Of a stretch of 64,000 nucleotides of DNA, positions 12,815 to 25,720 are shown piece after piece (position 1 is the stretch's first letter; each line of letters starts with the position of its first letter). This stretch comes from Terebella lapidaria (lineage: Eukaryota; Annelida; Polychaeta; Terebellida; Terebellidae). The position numbers and the translations under genes were made by a program. Below the pieces are notes generated by a model, which was not told the DNA's origin, made no database searches, and saw nothing but the letters and a program-made list of their open reading frames with translations. Where the stretch lies: NCBI GenBank assembly GCA_949152475.1, contig OX424564.1, positions 28,518,165 through 28,582,164 on the forward strand, read 5' to 3'.

Positions 12815-14269
12815 TGGATCCAGGACAAATAACAAGGCACGACTTTGGAACTGACACTGACGATATTAGACGTATTTGTATGAGCCACTCCACACAACAA
12901 CCATCTCATTCTGACCAGACCCAAAATGGACTTACTTGTATTAAAATTCTTATCATTCAGCTTCCTGTTTCACCATCTCAATTAATAATCATTCGTAGAT
13001 CACTGACATGTTTTAAAAATAACAACATATTATGAGTTAAATACGAGGTAATTCATTTCTAAATTTGGATTGTGAGGCATTTGTGTAAAAAAAGACACAA
13101 TGTACGTTTTGGGAGCCTACTTGGGAATTATATTATATCTAGGGTATATATATTATATATATATAACTTTATATTCAATTGGGATTTCGTATTGATTGGG
13201 TATGGTTTTCTGCAGTAGGAGTATCTATAACTGAACGGTTATCTATAACTGAACATAAGTGGGTTAATATATTTTGCTATATTGCAATGGTGTGTGTATC
13301 AGCTGCTACTACTTAACATTTCCAGTTATCTATTACTATTCATATTTTGGCCCCAAATGTTTTGGATGTGCTATTGCTAAACACAATATATTTCATGCAG
13401 TTATAGCTTTCACTGAGATCCACATGGTATTTATTGTCAAAATTCACAATGGTATCCATGTGAAATCAACCCAGGGCTGAAGGTTCAGAACATATACATA
13501 ACGCTATGTGAAGTATAAATATCAAAACTTTATAAATTTCAACATATTTCAATGTATGAATTGTTTTATCACATATGTGTAGTTTTATCGAATGGAAAAA
13601 AAAACCCTTTACATGGATAAATTCTACCCGAACATTTGACCATTTTGTATCATGATACGAAAAGCATTCGGTAATATGGAGAGACTGACATATAAAGTGA
13701 TGAATATCAAGAGTATGGGCAATAAGGGAGGCAATGGACACTGAAGATACAACGTGATCATGCAAGTAAATATTCATATTTGTGGTGTGTACATAAATGG
13801 GCCGAATAAAATGTTGTGGAAGCATCATTGCTTTTTGTGTTTGGAACCTTTCACAATAGTGTTCATGCCAGTAGTTTATACATTTATTAAAAGTAACACA
13901 TGACCACATGGATTATGGTAAAAATTAGTTCAACGGCTGAGGAGAGTTATCGGATAAAGTTTTAAGTTGTCAAAGTCAGAATGGTAATTTTGGACAAATA
14001 TGACAGTTTTTACCATTGGAGGTCATCTTAGTTCAAGGTTACCGAAAGATGCCCAATATAAGATTTCCTATATGCGTATATAACCAACCTGGGGTCTGTG
14101 TATAGGCGTAGCCAATGTTGGCCCCAGTAGCCAATATGTGTATATCTTGCCATTTCGGGCCTTTCTGGCTTATGTATTGGGCCTCATAGGGGATATGGCA
14201 TTCCTTCTTTTAATGCAACATCAAGTATCCCAATTGACATGTTGTGAAATAAAAATCTCAAAGTTATCA
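12815..14269. other. Downstream of the trefoil gene, no further gene seen
   Basis: This should hold the trefoil 3' UTR; possible plus-strand polyadenylation hexamers are ATTAAA near 12939 and AATAAA near 13804. The minus-strand open stretch at 13466-13909 has no recognisable motif and looks like chance. A TA-rich tract lies near 13145-13165. Confidence 0.45.
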
Positions 14270-15485
14270 GATCGTTTTTGATAAAGACAAAGTGCACATT
14301 TGGACATTTCTACCCAAAGATGGCTGTTTAGACCTTTCAATGTCATCAAAGGTCAAATTCAAAGTCATCACACAAATCGTCACATATGACTTCCTGTTTG
14401 AAAGTGCCAATGTCCAGATTGTATCTTCATGCACTCCAAGCGAACAGTTGTAGCAGCTCCCATCAGGAAGGAAAAATTGGCTATTTTTTTTTTATTCGAA
14501 GGGTGAAATTTGATCGATGAGCCAAAATAGATGGTAGCGTGATTTGGGACAAAAAATAACTATTCCCCCCCCCCCCCCCCCTTCAAAAAATCGAAATGGC
14601 CGCCACATGCAGTCTGGCGTATTCAAGAGCAACGAAACTTTTACATATCACAAAGGTACATAAGGACAGTATAATGCTTACATTTGATACTGTTCAAGGG
14701 ACTGGACAGATTTTGGGAAAATGACCACCGAAATCTCTGATTGGCCATTTTTTATCGAAAGTGGCTGCCATTTCGAGAAAATTAGCCCAAAGGCTAAGAA
14801 AGGTTACCAGAAATATTGAACCACAACTTTATTTTCACAAAAATTGTTGCTTTGACAAATAAAGGCCACTTGAAGTCAAATTTAAGATCACCACTGAAAT
14901 CTCTAAAATATATCACTTCCCATTGATGTCAATGTGGAAGTATTCTAGGAGTTCCAGAACCGAAAAAAAGAATAGTTGAAGATGAATACCATTTTATGAT
15001 ATAATGCCCTATGCATATCCATTTCCACATGAGTGTATGATCATTTATTTAAGTATTTGTACCATAGATGGGCCGAGAGCCTGAAGTATGATTCAAATAA
15101 ACTAATTCACTCTGCACAGTTAACATTATGAAGAAAAATTTTCTTTTCATAATGGGGGCCAGAATATTTTTCAATGGCAAAAAAAATAAAATTTCTTTTT
15201 TTTGCCTGGAAATTACTCAAAACAGATAGTGATCTAATTTCAAGCGAAACTTTTTTCGCCACCCAATCAAAAATTAGCCCATAGGCTAAGATAGGTTGCC
15301 GAGCAATTTTGGTTTGGCTATGGCAGGTAACAGACCTTGGGATCTACCAATCAAAGTTATCGGTGTGAACATATGACCTTGAGATTTACCAATCAAGGTC
15401 ATCTGTGTGAACTTCAATGTCACCATTACATGTACGTGTGCGGCCTTCGATTTTCTATATGTTTATAATACAAAGATATATCTGG
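14270..15485 (+). repeat. Anonymous dispersed repeat, tandem copy 1
   Basis: Together with 15490-16705 this forms an old tandem pair. Landmarks in the same order in both are: gggcatttttaccca-type sequence, gacctttcaaagtcatcgaa, tgacttcc-gtttgaaa-tgccaa, a gcagctccca block, a poly-T tract, a dttgggacaaaa block, atggccgccacatgcag, acattacagaggtacataa and later aaaattagcccaaaggctaa. A poly-C run sits near 14566-14582. No coding potential is visible. Likely a non-autonomous transposon family of unknown class; inverted copies occur at about 25290-25720 and 50330-50720. Confidence 0.65.
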
Positions 15486-15489
15486 CTGC

Positions 15490-16705
15490 ATGCGTTTAGG
15501 CCGCTCAGGCCAATTTACACATTCCAAGTCAGACATTTGGCACTCAAGGTCATCTGAGATCAAGTTCAAGGTCATCGTTAGTTGTTCCATATATGGCTTC
15601 CTATATGTTCATAATGCAAACATAAGCTCTGTCTACGAGCATTTCATCTGTAGAGGCAAATATGGGCATTTTTACCCAAAAATGGTTGTTATGACCTTTC
15701 AAAGTCATCGAAGGTCAAATTCAATGTCAGCACACAACGACTTCCAGTTTGAAAATGCCAATATCTAGGCTCTAGGCAATCTTCTGGCAGCTCCCATTAT
15801 GAACGAAAAAAGTGTCCAATTTTTTTTTTCCAAAAGATGAAAAAAAAAATTTCGCCTAGAAATGGCCGAAAATGGATAGAAACACGATTTGGGCTGAAAA
15901 CATTTTTCGTCGACCCGTCAAAATTTCAAAACAACCACCACACGCAGACCTGCGATTTAAGGGCAACCAAACTTATACACATTACAGAGGTACATAAATG
16001 GAATGTTTCGAAACAAAAATCTCAAAACTGGCCAATTTGGCGAAAATGCAAAAACTAAAAAATACCTCCTTCTCGAAATATGTTTTAGGTATTTTTCTGC
16101 GAAATTTCAGAAAACCTGTGAACTTTAAAGATAAAATTGTTCACGTCGGACGGATGGACGCCGGATGCAACGCCATGCCAATATGTTATCGAACCATAGG
16201 TCCGGTAACCTAAAAATAAAAATGGCCACCACATGCTTACCGGTGGTTCAAGTTCAACAAAACGGTGACAAAAAGGTTACTTAACAGATTTCGAGAAAAT
16301 GGCTGCCAAAGACCAAAAATCATTGTTTTTCGACAAAAAGGGTCAATGAAGTTGAAAGACAAGTTCACCACTGAAACTGCAATATATGATTTTCCATTTC
16401 AATGTGTCAATATTTAGGCCCTATATTGAAGTGTTCGAAAAGTTTACTCCACACAGCTGCCGTTATGAAGGAAAAAGTGGATGATACAGACCCAAATATT
16501 GTTCAGCGGCAAAAAAAGTTTTTTTTTCAATGGAATTGGCTCCAAATAACTAGCAACTTCATTTGAAACGAAAGTTTTATTTTTCGCCGATGCATTGAAA
16601 AATAAAAATAGCCGGTAACCTAAAAATATCTTTAGGTTATGAATGTCTTTTAGCCATTTTTGTGCAAAATTTGGGACAGATTCGACAGAAAACTTAATAC
16701 TTATA
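15490..16705 (+). repeat. Anonymous dispersed repeat, tandem copy 2
   Basis: Diverged copy of 14270-15485 with the same order of landmarks, about 1.2 kb downstream. Short plus-strand open stretches (for example 15490-15768 and 15837-16058) are products of the repeat and have no family signature. Confidence 0.6.
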
Positions 16706-16710
16706 CAAAC

Positions 16711-17370
16711 TTCCATTAGTGAACACCTCCGGTCAGTGAACAACTCCAGTCAGTGAACACTTTCTCGGTCCCAAATGAATGCCTATCTTTTAACATTGAG
16801 GTGCTCTTCCGATTATTGAACACCTCTGTATAGTGAACAACTTACTACAGTGAACACCTTCTTATGGTCCTAAATATCAAATACAAATGAACCTCTACTT
16901 AGTGAACATAGGCAAATGCATTGTAATCACACAGGTCTGAGATTTTTGACTTCTGGGCAACAACAAGGTAATTAACACCTCTCACACAGTTATGCCTGAT
17001 TGCATTTTGCCCAGATTCTTCCTAACTGGTGTACATACTCTGGTTCTCTCAGCCTAGATCATACAATAGGAAGCCACTAGTATTTACTACAGGGTAGGGC
17101 GACATTATTTACTTGAGCAGACTTTCATCTGCTTGAATTACCACTGATTTTGTGGGGCCTGCCCAGTGTAATGTTTACCTCTATGACATGTAGTTATTGA
17201 GCAGATTTCTAGGTTAAGATGTTTTGCTTGAGAGTGTATATATGCCAGATTTCTTTCAGACTTCATCAATGAGATCTTGATGACACTTATTCCGATCAGT
17301 GAACCTCAATATAGTGAACATTTTTGCCGGGTCCCAAAGGCGTTCACTGATCGGAGGTTAGTGATATTAA
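16711..17370. mobile_element. MITE-like element with inverted ends
   Basis: The left end carries acctccggtcagtgaac (16725-16741). The right end carries its reverse complement with one mismatch (17342-17358). Sub-terminal copies of the word agtgaacacctt/c recur several times on the left, and ggtcccaaa recurs inverted on both sides. The length of about 650 bp and lack of coding sequence fit a miniature inverted-repeat element of a DNA transposon. The TTAGTGA-like outer ends recall pogo/Tigger-type elements, but the superfamily is a guess. Confidence 0.55.
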
Positions 17371-18395
17371 CCTCCATCAGGATATTCCATGCCGAAATGC
17401 CCTTATAGAAAATGTTATATGTTAAATGTTAGATGCAACACAAAACATGAATTTACATGAAAATGATTTTATTTTATATTCATTTAAATTACATGCTGCA
17501 TTCCTGTACATTCTAAAATTCTCTCACAAAATTATCGTGTATTAGAGAACTGGAAAATAGTAAATACAGAATCAAACCCCAAGTGTCAAACTCAATAATC
17601 TGGCAGAAATGGGTTTCACGAGGCGCTTCAAAATTTAGACATGCACATTCATCCTTTCCAGTCACATAAAATTCTGAGAATGAAGTAATGTATGATAATA
17701 TAACATTCCATTGGTACCCTTTTACATGGGCATTCCTACTACAAGTAGCCCACAAATTGTATACAAACTTTTGATTCTGAACAAGAATGATCATTCTCAC
17801 AGAAATTGAGATATGATATTTGTATTATTTACATGTGTATATGGATGCTTTACTATATATTGATCACAAGATGGTCCTTCTGAATCAGCAAAGAAATACA
17901 AATGACATGAGCATCATTTCATGCTCTGTTCTAAATATATGAAATGGTTCTGGTAGACCACATACAATATCACCTCACTTAGGAGTACATTTTAATAGCC
18001 ACATATTGATCTGTGATTCATGTTTTCTCAACACAGTAGTGGGACTGCACTTTAAAATAGAATTGACATTTATATATCAATACATATTATGAACAAATGG
18101 ACAACATAAAGAAATCATTACTGTCATTCAACCATTCGCAAGTACAATCCTTATGATGATTATATCATTATGAGATGGCTAGCAACCAAAGTAAAGGAGC
18201 ACAAAATGACAATAACGAAGGTTTCTTTCTCCCATTGACTTGTGTACATCAATGTCAACTAAACATGATTCTAAACTGAACCACTTTCATGACTTTATTC
18301 ATACAAACAGTTCACACTCATTCAATACTGATCCATTTCAATCCATGCAAACAAATTCATTCAAGCCATGTAATACAGAAACACTCGAAACAAGC
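17371..18395 (-). other. Probable 3' UTR of the ZC3H18-like gene
   Basis: Lies directly downstream, on the minus strand, of the stop codon at 18396. A minus-strand AATAAA occurs at 17468-17473 (tttatt on the plus strand), a suitable polyadenylation signal giving a 3' UTR of about 0.9 kb. No open frame with family motifs is present. Confidence 0.5.
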
Positions 18396-21300
18396 CTAGT
18401 TGATTTTTGTCCGTTTCCGTGCTATAGCGTCCTCCACAGCTTTCAGTTGCTTGAGCAGTTCTTCTCGTCTTGACGACGTGCTCTTTTTCTTTGTGGGCGC
18501 AGGGGCCGCTGGAGCGACCGCTTGAGCAGGTGCGGGCTTTGCGGGGGGCTCCACCTGGGCCGGTTTCGGTGGAGGAGGTGCTGCTTTCACGGGAGACTTC
18601 TGATTTGTAGTCATAGGTTCGCCGTCGAGCGCTTTTGAAGGTTTGATGAGCTTGTCCACTTTCGGTATAGTGAGCCGAACCGGTTCTTTTTGTGGCTCTG
18701 GAATATTAGGTAAAAACCATTGGTTTACAATCTCATCTCGAGCCAAGATCTATTTATCCAGTCAACACCAACTATCCACTTCTCAAACATCAATAAATTT
18801 GAGACAGATAAAGCCTTCCAATTTTAGCACACAAAGGATTTTGAAAAGATAAAACGAAGCCTTTCCATGAACAAATACACACCCTTTACAGGAGGCTTGA
18901 CAATCTTTTTAGGTGGAGGTCCCTCTATCGTGTCAGCTGGTCGTTTCTTTGCCCCCGTTGTGGCGTCATTGCTGCCCTTGCCAGCCTGAAAAATGACATC
19001 AGCATGATCATAAATACACAGATGAACAACAATTTGAAACAATTTGGAGTGTCAAAATAAACAAAATCACAAGCTTGCCTTCAATGTCAGTTTAATGCTG
19101 GACTTTTGCCCCTGAACTTTTAGTGGATCCTTGGAGCTGTGTATAGACTGTTGAGAAGCTGCGACGACCGACGACTTGAGCTTGTCGTCCGGTTTCCAAG
19201 GCACACTCGTGTCTTGATGGCGTCCCGCTCGAGATGATTTCGGAGGCGAGCCACGAGATGGTATGGTCCCTGGTCTACGTCGCTGGTCTCCTTCCCTGTG
19301 GCCTCTCATTGGCTGAGGTTTACCTCCTAAATGGAAAATCACATTTTACATTATATTGGGACATATGTCTCATTATATATATTTGGTAATATCCTGTACT
19401 GTTTCTCATAGCTAAAACCATGTGATTCCAGCATCAACGAACCTCTCTTAGCTTTCAGCAGTGGAGAGCGATTGCTTCTGTGTGGCATGCCACTATACAA
19501 GTTATCCGAGTCCGCACTGCGACTGGAGCTACTTGACGAACTGCTCGCTGATGAGCTCCGTGACCTTGACCTTAAAGAGGAGCCACTGGAGCTGTACGAC
19601 CTTGACCTACTGCTACCTGAGCTGTGTGTGCGTCGTCTGTTGTAGCGGAAACTGGAAATTTTTGAAGGGTGATAGTTATGGATGGTAATCAAACTGACTT
19701 AATGATATTATGTACTGTTCGTAGCAGTTAATTTATGGTTAACTAGAGGACAGCCACAACCCCTCTAACATACTGTCCTCTAACTATTCTGAAACTATCA
19801 ACATTTCATCTATTTTAAACAAAAAATCTATATTCCAAATCATAGTACAACTCGCACTCTCCATTTCGTCAAATTTCTCAACTCAACTACAAGCCACTTA
19901 CTTCCTAGAGGGCCGGTTGTTTGCTGATGGGGGTTGTTGCTGTCCTCTTGCCGCTCGGCCAGGTAGCACAGGCTTCTCTGCTGAGATGCCCTGTGGGGGC
20001 GCCCTCGCCGATGGCATTTTAGTTGAGGGTACCCTTGCTGATGCCTGTGGTGGCTGACTTGCCGAAGGTTGCTTCCCTGGTGGTTGCTTCCCTGGGGGTT
20101 GCTTCATTGGTGGTTGCTTTCCTGGTGGCTGCTTGCTCGACGGTTGTCTCCCCGTTGGTTGCTTGAGAGGGGGTTGTTTGGTTGGAGGCTTTTCAGGGCC
20201 TTCAAATCGTCTCGAGCCAGGCTGTTGGTCGTGTCGGGTATCAGGTGGCTGGCGTCCATACGGAGCTGTTTTTTCACTGATCATACGACTGGCGACGTTC
20301 GGCCCAGCCTTTGTTATTAAGCTCCTAGGTTTCTCACTGCAACAGCAGAATATTGAACGATCATAACACAATATATTCTAACTACAATGCTGAACTCGCA
20401 AAACTACCTGCTACAAGGGTCAGCCTGTACATGAAGTAAATGAAGTCCACTCAGGGGTCACAAAGGTGGCCTCAAAAATGAGTTTCCATTTTAGTATTCT
20501 ATTGCAAAATATTCCTGAACTTGCAGCTACTGCATGGTACACCTACGCTGGTTTGACGGGCGGTGGAGGCCGTCTGTCCAGGAACGGCGGAGGACCTCCT
20601 CGTCTGGGTGGCGGCGACCGCGACCGAGACTCTGACGATGATCTGTAGGAAGTATATTAACATTTCATATCACAGAGAAACTGTTTCAATAAATCAGTAA
20701 ATATCAGTGCAGAGCTATCAGCCTTCAAAATATACAGTTTAGCTTGTCTTTATACCTCGATGAGCCTGATGAAGATCGACTGTAAGATGATCTACTAGAA
20801 TATGACGATGAACGAGAGCGAGATGAATACGACCTGTAGAAACAGAAATTGTGTCATTCATCAATGGTAATTTTCAGAAATATACTAATTAGTTTTCAAA
20901 CAAACATCATAACTTTCACCAGTATCAAAATAGCTTTTGAGCAACATCATAATGTTTGCCAATGTCATGATACATTTCATCCAAAATCATAATGGTCACC
21001 AATATTCAACCATCATCATAATGTTCGCCAATATCAAGACAGTTATCATAATGCACACATGTATCTTACCCTGATGAGTAGGATGAGGAGTAACTTCCTG
21101 AGCGCGAGTAGCGACGACTTCTCGACCCGCTCCGCGATGACGATTTTTTCCGCCGTACTGGAGACCTGGTTCTGTGTGGGAGAGAACTGAATGGCTACAG
21201 GAAAGCTGTCAAATTTATTCTTTGTGCAGACATTGTACAAGGTGGATGATCCTTCCAAATAAATACTGTTCTATTTTTCCACTCTTTTCATAACAAATGG

Positions 21301-24300
21301 ATTGATTCTTCCATGACATAATTTTTACTAAAAAGCCTCCAGTGTTATCATTGTACTCAAGCAAATAAATCTGTCCAAGTATTCAAGAACAAGTTGTCAC
21401 CAAAGTTTTTCCCCCTGTACTTACCTCTGCCAAGGGTCGGCCCACTCCTCGCCTCTGGAGAGACCACCCCCTCCCCCTCCCCCTCCGCCTCCCCCACCCC
21501 CTCCTTCTCTGTTGTAAGGTAAGGGGCGAGATTTCTCAACATGCTCCATCCCCTCCACATCTTGATATCGGTTGTATTTCTTGAATTTCTGCTCCTTTCT
21601 TTTGTCAAATCTAAGGATGAAAGCAAGGGAGACTACAAGTGTTATACCGTGGCCAAAACGACACAATACAACTGTAAGATTCTTCCAGTTGGGTATAGCA
21701 ATGAAAGAAAATGTTCTCCAATTATCGAAAAAGTGTATTTTTCTTTTCACAAAAAAATGTATAATCTTCCAAAAGCACCCACCTGTCATATCCTGGGCCG
21801 TGCCGAAAATGTTTATGATGTTTGTCTTTATAACCTCTCTCCCGCTCCTGGAAATAGATGAAATTCAAAACAAGACCGTAGCAATTGCACATCATTTCTT
21901 TCACCAAAAAACATTTTACAATATTAAGCCATTGTCGCCAGTAACAAAACTAGAAATTCATCGATAGAGCAGGCACAATTTTGCCACTCGGCCCCAACAT
22001 GTACCGGTATTCGGAAGTCTGGGTAGGGTTCCATGTTGGGCCGTGGATGGTGACCATGAGGGGGGTGGTGCGGGGGTGCCTCGCGGCTCCAGTGGACCTC
22101 AAAGTTCTCATACTGACCCCCACCGTGCCATCCCTCGACAGGCTGCTTGCTGTTGTACCCGTCCATCTCCTCAAAACTGGAAGCAAATACAATTCAACTC
22201 TATACTTCCATATACAAAATGAAAGCTCAATGCGAACTGTGGCAATAAATTGGAAGTAGATGCTACAGTTGCACTGAAGATTGCCTATACTATACCATAC
22301 TATACTTCATCATATTAAAGAATTTTGACATTTTCCCTGCATGTGCTTACACTCCATCATAGTATGGATCACGCTGTATTTTTTCTGTCCGTATATTCTC
22401 CTTATTGTCATCCTCAGCATTAGTTGGTTTTTTCTCAGGTTCCTCTGGCTCTGTGTCCTGAGCAGTCAGGCTGAGGTTTTTACGCTTCTCTTCAAAGTCA
22501 GGCTCAGTTTCTTTGCGCTTCTGCGACTTCTTTCGGAGCTGTCAGTAATGATACGAAATTCCACATTTTGAGACCAATCATCCAAATTTACCACAAATCT
22601 TACATCACAGGTATTACAACAGCTTTGCAACACCCGTTGGAATTCTTCTATGTGGACCAATTTTTCTCACTTCTTTTTACAAGTTTTGTCGTTCTCACAG
22701 AAGTTAATTTGTGGTGATCTATATAACGGTTTAATTTCCATGAGATGTTCAACGATGCGAGCTTTGTGAAGTACCTCCTTGGCTTGTCTGAGTCCCCTTT
22801 CCCAGGCTGTTTCCGTGTGGGGTGGCGGCGCAGGAGCTGGGGGGCCGCCTGAAGCCTTCTCTGCAAAAGGCTGCTGCTTAGAAAAAAAACACAACTATCA
22901 TTGCATCACTTTATAACCATTAACGATGAGAGCACACTGGCAAACCTATTAATATCATAATCAACACTTATATACCTCTTGGTTCCATTCTTTTGCTGGA
23001 CCCCCTGCTTCCTCTATGAATCCTCCTAGAAGCAAATTGAAATAGAAATGAAACTTCTAATCACATAAAGTGAAATATCACATAAATGCAAAAACATTCA
23101 TAATGACTTTCAAAATACTGAACAGCCAAAGCAACACAAACCAACGGTGGGTATGCCCGGATGCAGGTAGCGACAGTTAATGCCCCAGTTACATGTATTC
23201 CTCATGAAAAAGCGACAGATGGGCTGGTTTTCATAAGGGTCGACATCCGGCTCGTCGCCACCAACTTCACCATCCTCCGGGCCGTCAAAGCCGGACTTGT
23301 TAGTGACTTCCTTGATTTCTCCCTCCTCACAGTCATCCTCCTGCAAAGAACAGTATTATCTTTGGTTTTAAACACATACTTTCACCTGTTTTTTTCCCCA
23401 TCCTTTTTTAAAAAGTTCTCTACACTGGTTTTCGTCAAGAAGGGACTCTTTCTGGATGAGGCTACTTAAATTATTTAAAGTCAAACAGACATTCTGACTA
23501 ACAGACATTTTGACTGGTGAGTCCTCAATCATTGCCTCATTCTATTGAGTATTTACATTCAAAGATTGAGCAAATGTGAGAGTCAACAGACAGCTTTGAT
23601 ACTAGTTACAGATTCAGCCCTGATTGGGAGTACTTGCTTCACTACTGACATCGTCAAGCTCCCCGTCAGTGTCGTCATCCGAGGCCTGTTCTCCTTCCTC
23701 CTTTTCCTCACCTTCCTCCAGCTCATCCTAAACATGACACAGTAACATACTCAACAAACAGAGAATACGACTGAGATACAAGTGTTTAACAGTGGATGAA
23801 TGGACACAGGGACCTTCATCAAGACATGCATGTACACTATATTTTCCAAATCTAGTCTAAACCATTGATGTGCTGACAAAGAAATTCATGGTCATAATTT
23901 GTTCCATAGTTAGATTGCATTCGAGTGCAAATCGTTATACCGGAATATCCATGAAAAATATGGCAGGCTATTAAACTCACATCATCCTCTTTAGTATTTA
24001 CTTTCTGAACCGTTGCCTCGGGCTCAGGTTCAGGCACATGTATGTCATGCTCATGTTCATCGACATCTTCATCATAATCCAATTCCCCATGGTCATCATG
24101 TGTTGCCCTTAATTCCAAAGATAATCTATGTTCTCGTTCGGAAATTTTTCCATTTGAAATTTTGTCCTTTCCAGCAGGTACTGAATTCTGATCTTCTTCC
24201 AGATTGAGATCGTCATCATCACTTTGATATTCACCGTCTCTATCACCAGCACTATCATCGTCACTGAACTTTTTCTCCGAGTTCTGCCTACTATCCGGAG

Positions 24301-24724
24301 AATTCCCAACTATATTATTGTCATCTTGATGAGCACTTTCACTTCGTGAACTATCCCCCGATGGATTGTCCAATTCTTTGGCTTCATCCGGTGAACCAAC
24401 AGAAGATCCATCAGAATCCACTGAGTTCTGGCTTTCTCGATCCGATGTCAGTGAATATGGTTCCTCATTTGGTGACATGGGGCCATCATCACTGGCCAGT
24501 CCATCCGACTCATTGTCACTTGCGGGTGAGGCTGGGGGGCTCCCACTGGGAGAAGCAGGACTGGCAGGAGCTGATGCAGGATTGCTCACAGCCTCCTCAC
24601 CAGACTCCAAGTCAAGCTCATCGTCCTCGGGATCTAAGTCCAGCTCGTTGGTGTCTGGTTCAAGGTTGAGTTCATTGTCTTCACTCGGACTCTCTGGTGC
24701 ACCAGTTTCATCTACTTCCATCAT
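18396..24724 (-). CDS. ZC3H18: ZC3H18-like CCCH zinc finger protein, 1125 aa, 17 coding exons
   Basis: Coding exons in gene order: 24724-23981, 23727-23650, 23340-23142, 23025-22976, 22876-22754, 22538-22351, 22176-22005, 21847-21783, 21610-21425, 21171-21070, 20833-20756, 20642-20547, 20336-19902, 19651-19443, 19326-19079, 18985-18883, 18697-18396. Phases close to exactly 1126 codons. The first 300 residues are acidic and serine-rich with an ELDYDEDV motif. Residues 316-334 are the CCCH finger (C-x7-C-x5-C-x3-H, CRFFMRNTCNWGINCRYLH). Next come TAWERGLRQAKEVLHKARI and EPDFEEKR, Arg/Ser-rich exons, Gln/Pro repeats, and a C-terminal coiled segment SRREELLKQLKAVEDAIARK, all as I recall them from vertebrate ZC3H18. 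That protein links the cap-binding complex to RNA decay and processing factors in the nucleus. The donor after KARI (GTTGAA) is weak. The last-but-two intron appears to be GC-AG. An earlier in-frame ATG exists at 24745, but a good acceptor (ttgcag) lies between it and 24724. Confidence 0.9.
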
Positions 24725-25179
24725 GAAAATACCTGCAATTGTCATGTTGGTAAAACATATGACAAAAACCGTAAATCATGATATGCGACATAGTGAAAAT
24801 AATGCATGATTGGCATCAGGTATTGATGTAGGCCTATTGCATGGGATCATGTTAACTTGTATGTCAGGGCCCATACATGTAAAGCTCTATAAGTGGCCTT
24901 TAAAATTGTCTGAATGGAACAAAGACTTTCTGACACTGACAGCACAAGACACATGTCAGAGACCGGCTGAACAGTTGAATGAGTGGGGTGTTGTCAATAA
25001 GTTTACCGTAATTCCTAATTTCTAAAAGAACTGGGCAACATGTGTTTTAGTCAGATGCGACACTGAATGAACTATCTGGGAACCTTGTTGCAGATGTGTA
25101 GATCAATGGGAAATGTATTGAATAACCTTAAATATCATTTGATAAGGCATTTTCAGCATTTCAGTGTCGCCATTACGCG

Positions 25180-25250
25180 GATGGTGATTGGTCCAATGCG
25201 GTCACGTGCCCCTCCAGATGCCTACTTATAAACACCGACTATGTATAAAA
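25180..25250. promoter_or_regulatory. Promoter-like module: paired CCAAT boxes plus E-box
   Basis: ATTGGTCCAAT at 25187-25197 gives a CCAAT box on both strands, followed by CACGTG at 25203-25208 and two TATAAA-like words (near 25226 and 25241). The module is about 460 bp upstream of the first coding exon of the ZC3H18-like gene, which starts after a splice acceptor near 24736, so a non-coding first exon is expected in this interval. The assignment is inference from motif clustering. Confidence 0.35.
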
Positions 25251-25289
25251 ATTTCTTCCCCCTGGGAACGACAACTGCCGATCTGTTTC

Positions 25290-25720
25290 CTGCAGGTACA
25301 GATTCAGTTGACAATGTTTCGTTGCCCTTGAATTTTTTGACGGTTCGGCCCCGAATCGCATTACTATCCATTTTGAGCCATTTCTAGACAACAACAAAAT
25401 TCACCCTTTGAAAAAAAATGCCACCACTGTACTCAACGCCACAAAATAGAGCTAAGATATTGGCACTTTCTAATAAGAAGTCACATATGGCGATTTGTGT
25501 GGTGACCTTGAATTTGACCTTCGATGACCTTGAAAGGTATAAAAAGCCATTTTCTTTGTTTTGAAAAAAATCCCAAATTTGCCTCTGCAGATGAAATACG
25601 TGTGAAAAAAGCTTATATTTTTGTATAATGAATATATATATAAAGTCATATGCAGCATGTCTAATGGTGACATTGAGGTTCACAAAGATGACTTGATATC
25701 TAGGTCATATATCACCTGCA
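25290..25720 (-). repeat. Inverted copy of the anonymous dispersed repeat
   Basis: Read on the minus strand, this matches the 14.3-16.7 kb pair: aaggtcatcgaaggtcaaatt, the tgacttc block, the -tgccaatatctta- block, a poly-A/T tract with ttcaccctttg, and gagccatttctag. The small minus-strand open stretches 25384-25683 belong to the repeat. Confidence 0.6.

Noticed and set aside
13466-13909. 147-residue minus-strand frame downstream of the trefoil gene
   Set aside because: Composition is that of translated AT-rich DNA (many His, Ile, Cys), without motifs or conserved pattern.
21421-21626. Alternative Glu/Gly-rich frame at the poly-glycine region
   Set aside because: It is a neighbouring frame of the ZC3H18-like exon 21425-21610; splice phases select the glycine-run frame.
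24013-24809. Plus-strand open stretches opposite the first coding exon of the ZC3H18-like gene
   Set aside because: They are antisense shadows of an acidic, serine-rich exon and lack their own splice or family support.
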